The notes beneath the pieces were generated by a model. It saw only the letters and a program-made list of their open reading frames with translations. It did no database searches and was not told the origin of the DNA. A stretch of DNA of 42,012 nt from Moduliflexus sp964602655 (GTDB lineage: Bacteria; Moduliflexota; Moduliflexia; Moduliflexales; Moduliflexaceae): contig CAZRSF010000057.1 of assembly GCA_964602655.1 (NCBI GenBank), positions 1 through 42,012 of the forward strand. The letters run 5' to 3'. Each line of letters begins with the position of its first letter. The first letter of the stretch is position 1. This document shows, piece after piece, positions 10,301-17,343 of this stretch. The position numbers and the translations under genes are program-made.

Positions 10301-10450
10301 AACGTCCGGTTTGCCGAAGATCATGACTAATATTGTCGGGTCGTGCGTCGTTTCACCTGTATCCAGACGAATTCCATCAAAGAAACAAGACATCTCTGCT
10401 GTATATGCAGACGCCATGTTGCTGATACTCATCATCAGCGCCACCATCAT
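7322..10450 (-). CDS. PEP-CTERM segment fused to papain-like (C1) cysteine protease
   Basis: 1042-aa ORF. Residues 1-155 form a small beta-rich domain after a signal-like start. Residues 156-184 are a complete PEP-CTERM sorting tail: VPEPSS, a hydrophobic stretch, then RRKKR. Without a stop, a second signal-peptide-like segment follows (185-208, cleavage near VNA-QD). Next come a bacterial-repeat-like domain (about 211-292), beta-rich regions, and a papain-type domain. Its catalytic residues are Gln681, Cys687 (GCGSCWAF), His806 and Asn822 (KNSYG). A Cys-rich DxDxDG/DCDDSNP segment (868-902), a Thr/Pro linker (918-950) and a C-terminal domain complete it. Predicted secreted peptidase. The first ATG lacks a suitable ribosome-binding site. 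The frame upstream reads a basic WWKILRWA, so the true start is unclear. It lies in candidate cassette A. Confidence 0.8.
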   Translation of the reverse strand: MMVALMMSISNMASAYTAEMSCFFDGIRLDTGETTHDPTILVMIFGKPDVIERVLMPEGDLSQFHATPAIGLSAIFQPAWDASLWLITERTLRIAVVNDTNPFALDQLVFESFDAGHQIAIRSREYLVAQTGVGAFFKVTATYLDDLDVRFVVDIVPEPSSILFVGSGIVLLLGWLHHQRRKKRILSGLLTLLFLIIGVICHPLFVNAQDASIVTISKEGTGDGTVAAGDVRCDLGCLDVRVPYTENTAAIVKAIPSVNTAFIGWRNANGLVAGKVYFQPGETLKAIFRYVMSPAGGIATQIGSAASTTFPSDAIPKQAQIDITTLTERSIPPTDEGYWRLSNAYAFHAFQTNGEEIAAFEKEIEITLPYAPDSLNGLDPQQFAIHYYDQTAGRWEALPSEHNLQSHTMTVKTNRFGQFAIFCPILEVVVSEFTYDYWFERFNIPSHALQPLSIEQVWSQDGELTPFTTDTSIYGVAMQADIHLRSAASLVRVIVTDTQGKEYLLFEAYPLITENTLFTVSKTSEETWEVAGIVPETLYIQAVDASIHIRRLFLDHAPKMFENRSSEETRTQVHTAQIDAKIATMNRLLPRRGLKWSAGATSVSHFWYEQKNGLFGGAHLPNLQGFDYYAGGIFELRPENTASDLTMNSLDRKESDNRSVVNAFDWRNRHGRNWITPVRAQLGCGSCWAFGVTGAVEAMTNLYFNQLLNLNLSEQQLLSCGKGDCNGGKPKDALEYYKTHEVVDDDCFPYQARNSRHDCPGKICRTPQERIRINDYAQILPLDTASLKRTLITEGPIVTEFVNWEHVMLLVGYENDDYIFKNSYGENTGVRGYVYLKESFFPDIRFKFFLAKAPITSAVVSRQVSCVDQDRDGYCQWGISHNKPETCPSSCQAQQDCDDSNPHAGRFNTDFSCARIEPPTPTPLPITPTPTPKPTATPTPLPNATPTPSPHTTCSTDDAEAGWYFVYSVRSVGSCGGVIGTPWIGGDKAMVEVEFTNGIKPNSFQCAPANARLSVVPENGHWYYTCTLEPAGSEEVWARWKW
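9899..9985 (-). other. Internal PEP-CTERM sorting motif
   Basis: Encodes VPEPSS, then about 15 hydrophobic residues, then a basic QRRKKR (residues 156-184 of the protease ORF). This is the tripartite signal recognised by exosortases in Gram-negative bacteria and normally lies at the extreme C-terminus. Here it is followed directly and in frame by another signal-like sequence. No exosortase gene is in the window. Confidence 0.8.
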
Positions 10451-10611
10451 CGCCCATCTGAGAATTTTCCACCACTTCCTCCTGTAATTTTATGGGGGCA
10501 GATAGCATCACAATTGACGTTCCTGCTACCCACTCCAAGAACATCAACGGTTTATATGCAATATTTATTCTTTTCCTGTTTCAATGAGTGTATCATCATC
10601 CTAACAAGAAT

Positions 10612-11184
10612 TTATGTGGCATTGATGTGAAACAGATCAACCGGGCCGCCGCAATACACATTGAACGCAACCGCCGATTCTACAGCCTTTTTAGCGATCT
10701 CTTCGGCGGAGAAATCGAGATCATACAGTGCGTACAGCGTGCCGAGGCTGAAATTCGATCCTGCGCCAATCGCAAAATACTTCTCGAATTTTGAGACGCT
10801 CATATTGGATGCCACGTAAAAGATGCCGTTCGGGTTGGCAATTAAAAAAGTCGCGTCAAGATCGCCGAACGGCGATGGGTCTTCTTCATTACTCTGGTCT
10901 TTGACAAAATTGTATTGTTCATGCAGCTCTTTCCAGAATTGCATGAAAAACGAGAATATTTTCGGTCTTGTATCCAGAGACGCCTCCGCGCCAGAGGCGA
11001 GATAATGGTCGAAAATGTCCTCATACAAGCCCCATCCGGTCGTCGCGACATACGACGCGCCGACTTTGATAATCTTCCTGCAACTGTAATTATCGAACGT
11101 GACGGTATTCACGCCGAAACTATCCTGCGTATCCGCCGCAATCACAATGTCATTCCCTTTTTTTACCGCAACCGCAATTGACAT
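10612..11184 (-). CDS. Proteasome-like Ntn hydrolase with Ser nucleophile
   Basis: 190-aa protein of the proteasome/HslV-like Ntn-hydrolase fold. The start MSIAVAVKKGNDIVIAADTQ aligns with the HslV/beta-subunit N-terminus. After Met removal the nucleophile would be Ser1, with Asp17 (ADTQ) in the canonical position and Lys36 (CRKI) as the counterpart of the catalytic Lys33. The small-to-medium length without a propeptide resembles HslV and its bacterial relatives. Canonical HslV uses Thr, so the Ser is notable. Predicted cytoplasmic threonine/serine-type peptidase or related amidohydrolase. No HslU or other ATPase partner lies in the window. AAGGAG spaced six bases before ATG fixes the start. 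The stop is six bases from the left boundary of candidate cassette A. Confidence 0.75.
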   Translation of the reverse strand: MSIAVAVKKGNDIVIAADTQDSFGVNTVTFDNYSCRKIIKVGASYVATTGWGLYEDIFDHYLASGAEASLDTRPKIFSFFMQFWKELHEQYNFVKDQSNEEDPSPFGDLDATFLIANPNGIFYVASNMSVSKFEKYFAIGAGSNFSLGTLYALYDLDFSAEEIAKKAVESAVAFNVYCGGPVDLFHINAT

Positions 11185-11210
11185 ACGACTCCTTTTTCAA
11201 AAAATATGTA

Positions 11211-11231
11211 GGACGAAATTGTATTTCGTCC
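11211..11231. repeat. Short hairpin, family P3-like
   Basis: Perfect hairpin GGACGAAAT/ATTTCGTCC between the Nudix and Ntn-hydrolase genes. A related hairpin (GTCGAAAT/ATTTCGAC) at 11253-11271 lies inside the last codons of the Nudix gene. Together they resemble the paired-hairpin family seen at 14625, 26296, 35730 and 37001. Confidence 0.75.
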
Positions 11232-11237
11232 GCTCAT

Positions 11238-11663
11238 TCAGATAACATGGTCGTCGAAATATAATTTCGACAAACAAAACTCCGCCTGAATTTTCGCCAC
11301 AATCTGCCAATCTGCCGCTAACCAGTCAAGCTGCTCCAATTCGTCCGCTCTCATCCACCGATACGCCTGATGCGCGTGTAGCATAATCGTTCCGGCGCGA
11401 ATCGCAGCGTGATACACCAGCAATTCGACCGTTTTCGATGGGTAGGCGTGAGTGGTTTCCATGAACAATTCGCCAATCTCTGCATCAACATCAAGTTCTT
11501 CGCGCAATTCCCTCTGCAAGCAGGCTTCCGGCGTTTCGCCAGGTTCGATTTTGCCGCCAGGAAACTCCCATTTACCGCCAGTCGAATCATGCTCATGACG
11601 CTGCGTCGCTAAAATGCGCCCGTTCTCAATAATCACTGCCGCTGTCACGCGAATATGCTGCAT
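11238..11663 (-). CDS. Nudix hydrolase, MutT/NudG-like
   Basis: 141-aa Nudix hydrolase. The Nudix box runs from GGKIEPGETPEACL to QRELREELDV (about residues 36-60), with the metal-binding REL-REE core intact. Family members hydrolyse nucleoside diphosphate derivatives. The short length and IRVTAAVIIENGRILATQR start resemble MutT-type 8-oxo-dGTP or CTP pyrophosphohydrolases that clean the nucleotide pool; the precise substrate is inferred. A perfect 29-nt palindrome lies nine bases upstream of the ATG and only a weak CGGA site is seen. The last dozen codons (SKLYFDDHVI) overlap a hairpin of the repeat family P3, so a mobile palindrome may have reshaped the C-terminus. Confidence 0.88.
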   Translation of the reverse strand: MQHIRVTAAVIIENGRILATQRHEHDSTGGKWEFPGGKIEPGETPEACLQRELREELDVDAEIGELFMETTHAYPSKTVELLVYHAAIRAGTIMLHAHQAYRWMRADELEQLDWLAADWQIVAKIQAEFCLSKLYFDDHVI

Positions 11664-11671
11664 AATATTCC

Positions 11672-11700
11672 GTAGAGACGCCCCGCCGGGGCGTCTCTAC
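11672..11700. repeat. Perfect 29-nt palindrome GTAGAGACGCCCC
   Basis: 13-bp perfect arms around a GCC loop, located between the Nudix start and the P1 palindrome at 11722. It is a separate family from P1-P3 and is seen only once here. It would form a strong hairpin in the Nudix leader mRNA if transcription starts upstream. Confidence 0.9.
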
Positions 11701-11721
11701 CATCAAAAAATAACTTCGCTC

Positions 11722-11754
11722 AGACCTCACAGGTTTTTAAAACCTGTGAGGTCT
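11722..11754. repeat. 33-nt palindrome, family P1 (second copy)
   Basis: Identical to the copy at 2-34. It lies between the DUF6155-like gene (stop at 11779, minus) and the Nudix gene. With the T-rich flank on its plus-strand side it could act as a terminator. Confidence 0.9.
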
Positions 11755-11778
11755 TTTCCACGAACGTATTTTTTACAT

Positions 11779-12309
11779 TTACTTATACACGTTATGAAAC
11801 AGGTCGCTCAGCGTATCGTGAAAGCCCCAGCCGGTGTGCGCGGAATCATACACGATGCGGCGGCAGCGATCATCGAAGTCGGCTTGCAGGCCGAATTTGA
11901 CGAGATGCTGCAACGCTTTGTGAAACATGCTTTCCATGCTATTGTAAAACGGCTCGTCAATGTCGCCGTATTCGTTCGTAAACTTGACGCCCATTTCGAC
12001 AAAATACAGCATCAAATCGGCCAGCCCGGCGGGGTCGCCGGACACTTTTTTATAGTCCGCCACCGCTTTTCGCGCCACCGAACGGTTCGCCTTGCCGAAG
12101 CCGCGTTCCGGGAAAAACTCTTTGCGAATGACGGCTTTGTATTTCTTGATCAGTTCGGCATCGTCCACCGGATGCAGTTTGGCATAATAATAATCCTGCA
12201 CCACCGGAAATTTGGCAAAGATGTCCAGCGCCTCTTCCAGCAATTCTTCGGGCGCGCGTTGCATCAGATACGCTTTTACCGCGCTTTTCGTCACATTTTT
12301 CGTCATCAT
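11779..12309 (-). CDS. DUF6155-like hypothetical protein
   Basis: 176-aa soluble, mainly helical protein. It shows the pattern I associate with DUF6155: an N-terminal basic helix (KSAVKAYLMQRAPEELLEEALDIFAKF), a VQDYYYAKLHPVDDAELIKKYKAVI block and an IRKEFFPERGFGKANRSVARKAV segment. The function of the family is not known. Two ATGs open the frame with no clear ribosome-binding site, so the start is tentative. The gene lies 54 nt beyond the stop of a chemoreceptor on the same strand and may be co-transcribed with it. No catalytic or metal motif was identified. Confidence 0.65.
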   Translation of the reverse strand: MMTKNVTKSAVKAYLMQRAPEELLEEALDIFAKFPVVQDYYYAKLHPVDDAELIKKYKAVIRKEFFPERGFGKANRSVARKAVADYKKVSGDPAGLADLMLYFVEMGVKFTNEYGDIDEPFYNSMESMFHKALQHLVKFGLQADFDDRCRRIVYDSAHTGWGFHDTLSDLFHNVYK

Positions 12310-12363
12310 TATTTATGGTCAGCCCTGTCACGGATTCGCCCCCTGGCAGGACGTTCGCCGCGT

Positions 12364-14562
12364 TCAACTCGAAAAAAGCGTTTCCAATGCCTTCGACATA
12401 TCATCGTCAGGTTCATTCGTGTTTATTTCTCTGATTTCGAACGACGAGGGCGCAGACTCATGCCCTGGTATGTGAAATTGTTCCGCATGTTCTTTCAACG
12501 CATTGGCCTGAAACGCTAATTCATTCGCCGATGCCGCCAGTTCATGCACAGTCTGAAAATTCTCCTGCACAAATGTCAGCACACGCTCCATCGAATTCGA
12601 GACCTGATAGGTTTTTTTCTGCTGCGCCGAGATTTCGTCTTGCACGTGATTTTCTAAGTCATGCAAGCTTGACATAATCGAGGCGAGATCCGACGTGCGG
12701 GTCTGCTGCTCGATCACCGCCTCATTCATCTGCCGAATCATCTGAGACACGTCGCGAATCGCGTCAATCATGCGCGTCTGGCTTTTGGCTTGCTGGTCAA
12801 CCAGGACATCAATTTCAACCGCTAATTTCGATGAATTCTCCGCGCTTTCCCGGATTTTATGCAGCGCCTCATCCGCTTTTTGCGCTAATGAGACGCCTTT
12901 TTTCATTTCCACCTGACCGTGCCGAATGGCGCTCACGGCGATTGACACATCTTTTTGCACACCTTTGATAATTTTCCCGATCTCTTTTGTGGAAACGCGC
13001 ACACGCACGGCCAGTTCTTTGATTTCCTCAGCGACCACAGAAAATCCTTTGCCGCGTTCGCCTGACTGCGAGGCGATAATCGCGGCATTCAGCGCTAACA
13101 GCGACGTCTGTTCGGCCACATCATTAATCACATCCACAATCGTGGAAATTTCCCCGGAATGCGACCCTAAGCGCGTAATCACCTGAGAAATATTTTCGGT
13201 AAGCTCCGACATCGTCGTCGTGCTGACAATCATCTGCTCCACCGATTCGTATCCGGAAATCGCGTCCTGCATCGTGGTTTCCGACAGGTTGCGGGAGTGT
13301 TTGGCCTGACCGGAAATCCGGACCAACGATCCGGCAATCTGCACGATTGTGGCCGTCGCTTCTTCCGTAAAATCGGAGAGGTTGCGGGAATGTTCGGCTA
13401 ACTGCGTCATGGATGCGCCCATCTGTTCGATAAACAGGCTCGTATCCTCGACCGCGTGACTCAGCGTGCGCATGTTGCCGCTGATTTCCTGGCCGCTAGC
13501 GCTGACCTGACGCATGGCAATCGAGGTGTCATCCGCCTGCGTCCCGATTTGTTGCAGAATATGCGTACTTTTCGACGACGAACTAAGAACTAAATTACTG
13601 ATTGATGACAGGTATTCTGCGCCGGTGCGGATGCTGGAAATCAGGTTGATCAGCCCGTCTGTCATGGCGGCGAACGCATTGCCGAGACAGTCTTCCGCTC
13701 CGCGCGTTTCGACGGTTTCGCGCAAATCTCCCTGAGCGATATGCGTGGCGACCTCGCCCATCTGCTTCAAATACGCAACCATGCGCTGAAAGGCGTTACC
13801 AAGCGCGTCATGCGGCGAACGCGGCTGAATCTGCTGATCGAGATCGCCGTAGGAGAGCCGCGTGGCGATTTTCGACATGGATTGCAGGTACATCGTCATG
13901 CGGGAAAATTCTCGACTCAAACACCCCAATTCATTGTGATCCCCATGAAACAGGATGGTCGCACCCGAATCCGCATCCAATTCGCCAGCGGAAATCTTCT
14001 CCGCAGCCCGAATAATTCTATTTAACGGCGAGACAATCTGCCGATGCGTTATCCACATCGAACTCAGCGCCAAGAGCGCAAAAAACACGCTGCCGGTCAG
14101 TATCGCCGAAAGAAGCGTCGCGCGTAATTTTTGTCGGATAATCACGCGCGAAGCGACCAATTCGATGCGAGCAATGTTTTTGCCTTCATACGCAATATCT
14201 GCACTATGCGTGACAAAATTGTCGGACGTTCGAAAGAATTCCCAGGTGTTGCCTTCCATATCAGGAGCTGCGTGAGACGCTATCGAGTGAGTATCATCAA
14301 GAATATTCACCCACACGATACGTCGATCCAAAGACACGGCTCGCAGAAAATCGTGAATCATCTCCTCATTCATGAACCAGATGGGGCTTGCCAGGCTGAT
14401 TTTACTCACTTCGGCAGCGATTCTCAGCGCATCGCTCAATTCATCTTCATAAATACGATGTTGGCGGATAAGCAGGATGCCCGTCCCCGCCGCAATCACA
14501 ATGAAGAGCGTACCGACAATCGCCGCCGTGTATCTGAAGCTCACACCATACCGATTGATCAC
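12364..14562 (-). CDS. Methyl-accepting chemotaxis protein, poly-HAMP
   Basis: 732-aa chemoreceptor. TM1 (about 12-32), an extracytoplasmic sensor (about 33-145) and TM2 (about 148-170) are followed by a HAMP domain (VSPLNRIIRAAEKISAGELD). Two more HAMP-like repeats follow (KIATRLSYGDLDQQI, then EVATHIAQGDLRETV), forming a poly-HAMP array. The long signalling coiled coil follows, with its tip at about residues 475-510 (VAEQTSLLALNAAI, ERGKGFSVVAEEIKELA). At the tip the usual EAARAGE is replaced by IASQSGE. It would relay ligand signals to a CheA/CheW array; none is in the window. GTG start with a GGAGGGG ribosome-binding site. It is divergent from a second receptor at 14914. Confidence 0.92.
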   Translation of the reverse strand: MINRYGVSFRYTAAIVGTLFIVIAAGTGILLIRQHRIYEDELSDALRIAAEVSKISLASPIWFMNEEMIHDFLRAVSLDRRIVWVNILDDTHSIASHAAPDMEGNTWEFFRTSDNFVTHSADIAYEGKNIARIELVASRVIIRQKLRATLLSAILTGSVFFALLALSSMWITHRQIVSPLNRIIRAAEKISAGELDADSGATILFHGDHNELGCLSREFSRMTMYLQSMSKIATRLSYGDLDQQIQPRSPHDALGNAFQRMVAYLKQMGEVATHIAQGDLRETVETRGAEDCLGNAFAAMTDGLINLISSIRTGAEYLSSISNLVLSSSSKSTHILQQIGTQADDTSIAMRQVSASGQEISGNMRTLSHAVEDTSLFIEQMGASMTQLAEHSRNLSDFTEEATATIVQIAGSLVRISGQAKHSRNLSETTMQDAISGYESVEQMIVSTTTMSELTENISQVITRLGSHSGEISTIVDVINDVAEQTSLLALNAAIIASQSGERGKGFSVVAEEIKELAVRVRVSTKEIGKIIKGVQKDVSIAVSAIRHGQVEMKKGVSLAQKADEALHKIRESAENSSKLAVEIDVLVDQQAKSQTRMIDAIRDVSQMIRQMNEAVIEQQTRTSDLASIMSSLHDLENHVQDEISAQQKKTYQVSNSMERVLTFVQENFQTVHELAASANELAFQANALKEHAEQFHIPGHESAPSSFEIREINTNEPDDDMSKALETLFSS

Positions 14563-14624
14563 CCGACCCCTCCTTTCTCTCTATGAGTCATGCTACGTTG
14601 TTGTCCTGTATTTTCTTTGTGTAC

Positions 14625-14667
14625 GTCGAAACTGCGTTTCGACGAGGGCGAAACGTCAGTTTCGCCC
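14625..14667. repeat. Paired-hairpin element, family P3
   Basis: Two consecutive hairpins: GTCGAAA/TTTCGAC (14625-14643) and GGGCGAAAC/GTTTCGCCC (14646-14667). They are followed by CGATAGATGA and CCATTCAAT. The same arrangement including the downstream tail recurs at 35730, so the conserved unit is about 65 nt. It lies in the 351-nt space between two divergent chemoreceptor genes. Beyond it, 14700-14880 holds no clear site other than AT-rich promoter-like sequence. Confidence 0.88.
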
Positions 14668-14913
14668 TACGATAGATGAGCCATTCAATATTATAAGTGA
14701 GCCGTAAACGTTCATCTCCGTTTCTTTGTCTAATAAAAAACGTTGTTGTCAAGAAAAAGTGCGCGTATCGAAAAGAATCCCTGCCATATTTTTTCCTTGC
14801 TATTCGAACGGAATTAGAGAAAATAGGAAGACGCGCGCATAATTTTTCTCGCCGAATCGAAGTCTTTTGCGGCGAGTTCACTTACTCTACGTCTGAAATG
14901 AGGAATATTACGC

Positions 14914-16347
14914 ATGAAAAGTATCGGATCAATGCTGGCGTTGCGGATTGCAGCAGTTCTTGTCGTCGTGATGACGATATTCGGCGTATTCGACCTGTAT
15001 CAGCGCCATGCAGAGCTTCTCGAATTTTTTGAGACCAAAGAATATCATTTGACCGAACAAATGCTCTTGACCGTCAGCGAATTTTTGTATTATATCAACC
15101 TCGATCCGCTTCAGCATCTTGCCAATTCGTATCTTGCCGATCCTGAGATTCTCTCAGTCAAAATTTCCGATGCCGAGACGACGCATGTGTTTTCCGGCAG
15201 GATGTCGGAAGCGTCTGAAATTACCGATTTTCTGCGCACCGGGCAGGAGCATCCGATGTATTCGAATTCGAATCCGGTGTCGAAACCCATTCTGTACCAA
15301 CAGCAAAAAATCGGGACGCTTGAGGTCGTCTTTTCGCGAGCATCGATCCAGCGGGAAATTCGAGAAGCGGTCGTCAGGCTGGCGATCAATTTAGCTGTGG
15401 TCGTGGCCTTAGAGAGCCTGATCGTCCTGTTTTTGACGAAACGGAACGTGACGCAACCGTTGCTCGCGCTGGTTCGGACGGCGCAACGCATCAGTCACGG
15501 CCAATTGAACACGACATTCGTTCGAACGCGAACCGTCGGCGAAATTCGCACGCTGTCGTTTGCCATTCAGCAAATGACTGTCCAATTGACGCAGGTGTTG
15601 CAGCAAGCCAACACGGTTTCGACGCATCTTACGGCGAACAGTCAGGAAATACGGTCGAACATTCAGGGAATTTCCGGCGGATTGAATACGCAGGCCGCCA
15701 TGACCGAAGAAGCCTCGACGGCGATGGAGGAAATCGTCAGCGCGATGAATCATAATGCTGAAAATGCGCGCGAAACCGAACAGATTGCCCGGATTGTCGC
15801 CTCAATTGCCGCAGAGAGCGGGCAGACCGTGACCGACACCGTCACGCGAATGCAGGAGATTGTCAAAACCGTTGCCATTCTCGAAGACATTGCGCGGCAG
15901 ACGCGAATGCTGTCGCTGAATGCGACGATTGAAGCGGCGCGCGCCGAAGAGCATGGAAAAGGCTTCGGCGTCGTGGCCGCTGAAGTCCGCTCGTTAGCGG
16001 AACGCAGCCAACATGCTGCCGCCACGATTGATGAGTTGACCAGTTCCAGCCGAATAGTGGCAGACCGCGCCGGAACGATGATTAAAGAATTAGTGCCGGA
16101 GATTCAGCGGACAGCCAGCTTAGTTCAGGAAATCAACACGGCCAGCCGCGATCAACAAGACGGCATCAATCAGATCAATCATGCGCTCCAACGCTTGGAT
16201 CAAGTGACGCAGCAGAATGCGCAGAATACGGAACAACTGACCAGACAAGCGGCAAGCTTAGAGGAACAGGCGCAACGCTTAGATGAGATGATTCGCTTTT
16301 TTCAATTCGATCCGATGACGCAGAACCACACGACAAACAAGGAGTAA
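14914..16347 (+). CDS. Methyl-accepting chemotaxis protein
   Basis: 477-aa chemoreceptor. TM1 spans about residues 8-27, a short extracytoplasmic sensor about 28-155, TM2 about 156-174, and one HAMP domain about 175-228 (TQPLLALVRTAQRISHGQLN). The cytoplasmic coiled coil has its tip at about 325-365 (ARQTRMLSLNATIEAARAEE, HGKGFGVVAAEVRSLAERS), close to the canonical consensus. The signalling domain is short, so it may belong to a short-length receptor class. The start is supported by AGGA upstream of ATG. It ends six bases before the next gene, suggesting co-transcription. It is divergent from the poly-HAMP receptor; no cheA, cheW or cheR is nearby. Confidence 0.92.
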   Translation: MKSIGSMLALRIAAVLVVVMTIFGVFDLYQRHAELLEFFETKEYHLTEQMLLTVSEFLYYINLDPLQHLANSYLADPEILSVKISDAETTHVFSGRMSEASEITDFLRTGQEHPMYSNSNPVSKPILYQQQKIGTLEVVFSRASIQREIREAVVRLAINLAVVVALESLIVLFLTKRNVTQPLLALVRTAQRISHGQLNTTFVRTRTVGEIRTLSFAIQQMTVQLTQVLQQANTVSTHLTANSQEIRSNIQGISGGLNTQAAMTEEASTAMEEIVSAMNHNAENARETEQIARIVASIAAESGQTVTDTVTRMQEIVKTVAILEDIARQTRMLSLNATIEAARAEEHGKGFGVVAAEVRSLAERSQHAAATIDELTSSSRIVADRAGTMIKELVPEIQRTASLVQEINTASRDQQDGINQINHALQRLDQVTQQNAQNTEQLTRQAASLEEQAQRLDEMIRFFQFDPMTQNHTTNKE

Positions 16348-16352
16348 TCGCC

Positions 16353-17273
16353 ATGAAACGTTTATCCAAAGACCGCCAACAGACGGCAAAAGCCTTTTTA
16401 TTCAGTCACGCGCGCCCGCTTGAACAAGCGTTATATCGCCACGAATTCGAGTCTGCCCCGCAGGAAGATGTCTTGCTCGAATTAGCCCGATTTCAGAACG
16501 CTGACGGCGGCTTCGGCCATGCGTTAGAATCGGACTTCCGCGCCCCGGAAAGTTCGGCGTTAGCCACAAGTGTTGCGCTCGACATCTTGCGAGACATCAA
16601 CGCCCCCGCCGCTCATCCGCTGATCTGCCGGGCGCTGGCGTATCTGCTGCACACGTATCAGCGCGACACGCAAACATGGCGCATTATCCCGCCGACTGGC
16701 GACGCCAGCCCACACGCGCCCTGGTGGAATCAGGAACGACTGGAAGAGACGTTCCAACATTTCCGCATCAATCCGAAAGCGGAATTGGTCAGCTATTTTT
16801 ACCGTTATGATTCAGCGATCTCGACGAAAGAAAAAGAAGAAATGCTTGCTTCATTGCTGGCAGACGCGCAGGCGCTTCCCGACGCGGTCAGTGTTGACGA
16901 ACTGCTCTGCCTACTACGATTACATGCCTGTAAAAATCTGCCGACTGATGCGCGACACTACCTGCAAACGCGCTTGCCGAAGATGATCGCCGCGACCGTC
17001 GAAACGAATCCTGAAAAATGGGGCGGCTATTGCCTGAAACCATTCTGGGCGATTCCCACGCCGCAAGCGCCATTTGCAGAGGTCATCCGTCCTGCGCTTG
17101 AGCAGAATCTTGATTATCAAATCGACACGCAAAACGAGGATGGATCGTGGTCGCTGAATTGGTCGTGGTTCGGACAATTCCCGGACGAATGGCCGACCGC
17201 GGAACGCGAATGGCGCGGCGTCCTGACCTTGCGGACATTGCGAGCGTTACACGCCTTCGGGCGCTTGGAATAA
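16353..17273 (+). CDS. Prenyltransferase/terpenoid-cyclase-fold protein of unknown function
   Basis: 306 aa, apparently cytoplasmic. It contains QNADGGFGHALESDF (about residues 48-63) and a late QNEDGSWSLNWSW block, the QxxDGGFG-type repeats of the alpha/alpha-barrel seen in prenyltransferases and terpene cyclases. No DXDD or zinc-ligand set is visible, so enzymatic activity cannot be claimed; many such proteins are uncharacterised. AAGGAG eight bases before ATG fixes the start. It follows the chemoreceptor by six bases and is probably in the same operon, a pairing with no obvious functional explanation. A perfect hairpin plus T-run follows. Confidence 0.65.
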   Translation: MKRLSKDRQQTAKAFLFSHARPLEQALYRHEFESAPQEDVLLELARFQNADGGFGHALESDFRAPESSALATSVALDILRDINAPAAHPLICRALAYLLHTYQRDTQTWRIIPPTGDASPHAPWWNQERLEETFQHFRINPKAELVSYFYRYDSAISTKEKEEMLASLLADAQALPDAVSVDELLCLLRLHACKNLPTDARHYLQTRLPKMIAATVETNPEKWGGYCLKPFWAIPTPQAPFAEVIRPALEQNLDYQIDTQNEDGSWSLNWSWFGQFPDEWPTAEREWRGVLTLRTLRALHAFGRLE

Positions 17274-17281
17274 AACGAACC

Positions 17282-17317
17282 AACCCTGCCAGGGTTTGAA
17301 ACCCTGGCAGGGTTTTT
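17282..17317. terminator. Bidirectional terminator-like palindrome, family P2
   Basis: Perfect 16-bp arms (AACCCTGCCAGGGTTT and its complement) around a single G, followed by TTT on the plus strand. It sits exactly between the convergent genes ending at 17273 (plus) and 17344 (minus). Related palindromes occur at 18308-18340 and 27483-27517, with a half copy at 36048-36063. Terminator function is inferred from stem, T-run and position. Confidence 0.75.
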
Positions 17318-17343
17318 GACTTCAATACGGCCTCATTCGAAGC

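Larger units (their letters stand above)
6519..10604 (-). mobile_element. Candidate integron gene cassette A (about 4.1 kb, two genes)
   Basis: On the minus strand a G/TTAGGA box (10605-10599) lies six bases after the stop of the Ntn-hydrolase gene. The attC-like site at 6627-6513 opens with TCCTAAC, the exact reverse complement. Circularising the segment between the two crossovers would therefore regenerate a perfectly paired R'/R'' attC. Both enclosed genes point toward the attC, the standard cassette arrangement. At about 4.1 kb it is large for a cassette, and no integrase gene is in the window. Boundaries are inferred from box complementarity; excision is untested. Confidence 0.6.

Noticed and set aside
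11614..12519. 301-codon open frame on the plus strand
   Set aside because: It runs antisense across two minus-strand genes and palindromes, has no recognisable domain, and its composition fits a shadow of the DUF6155-like gene.
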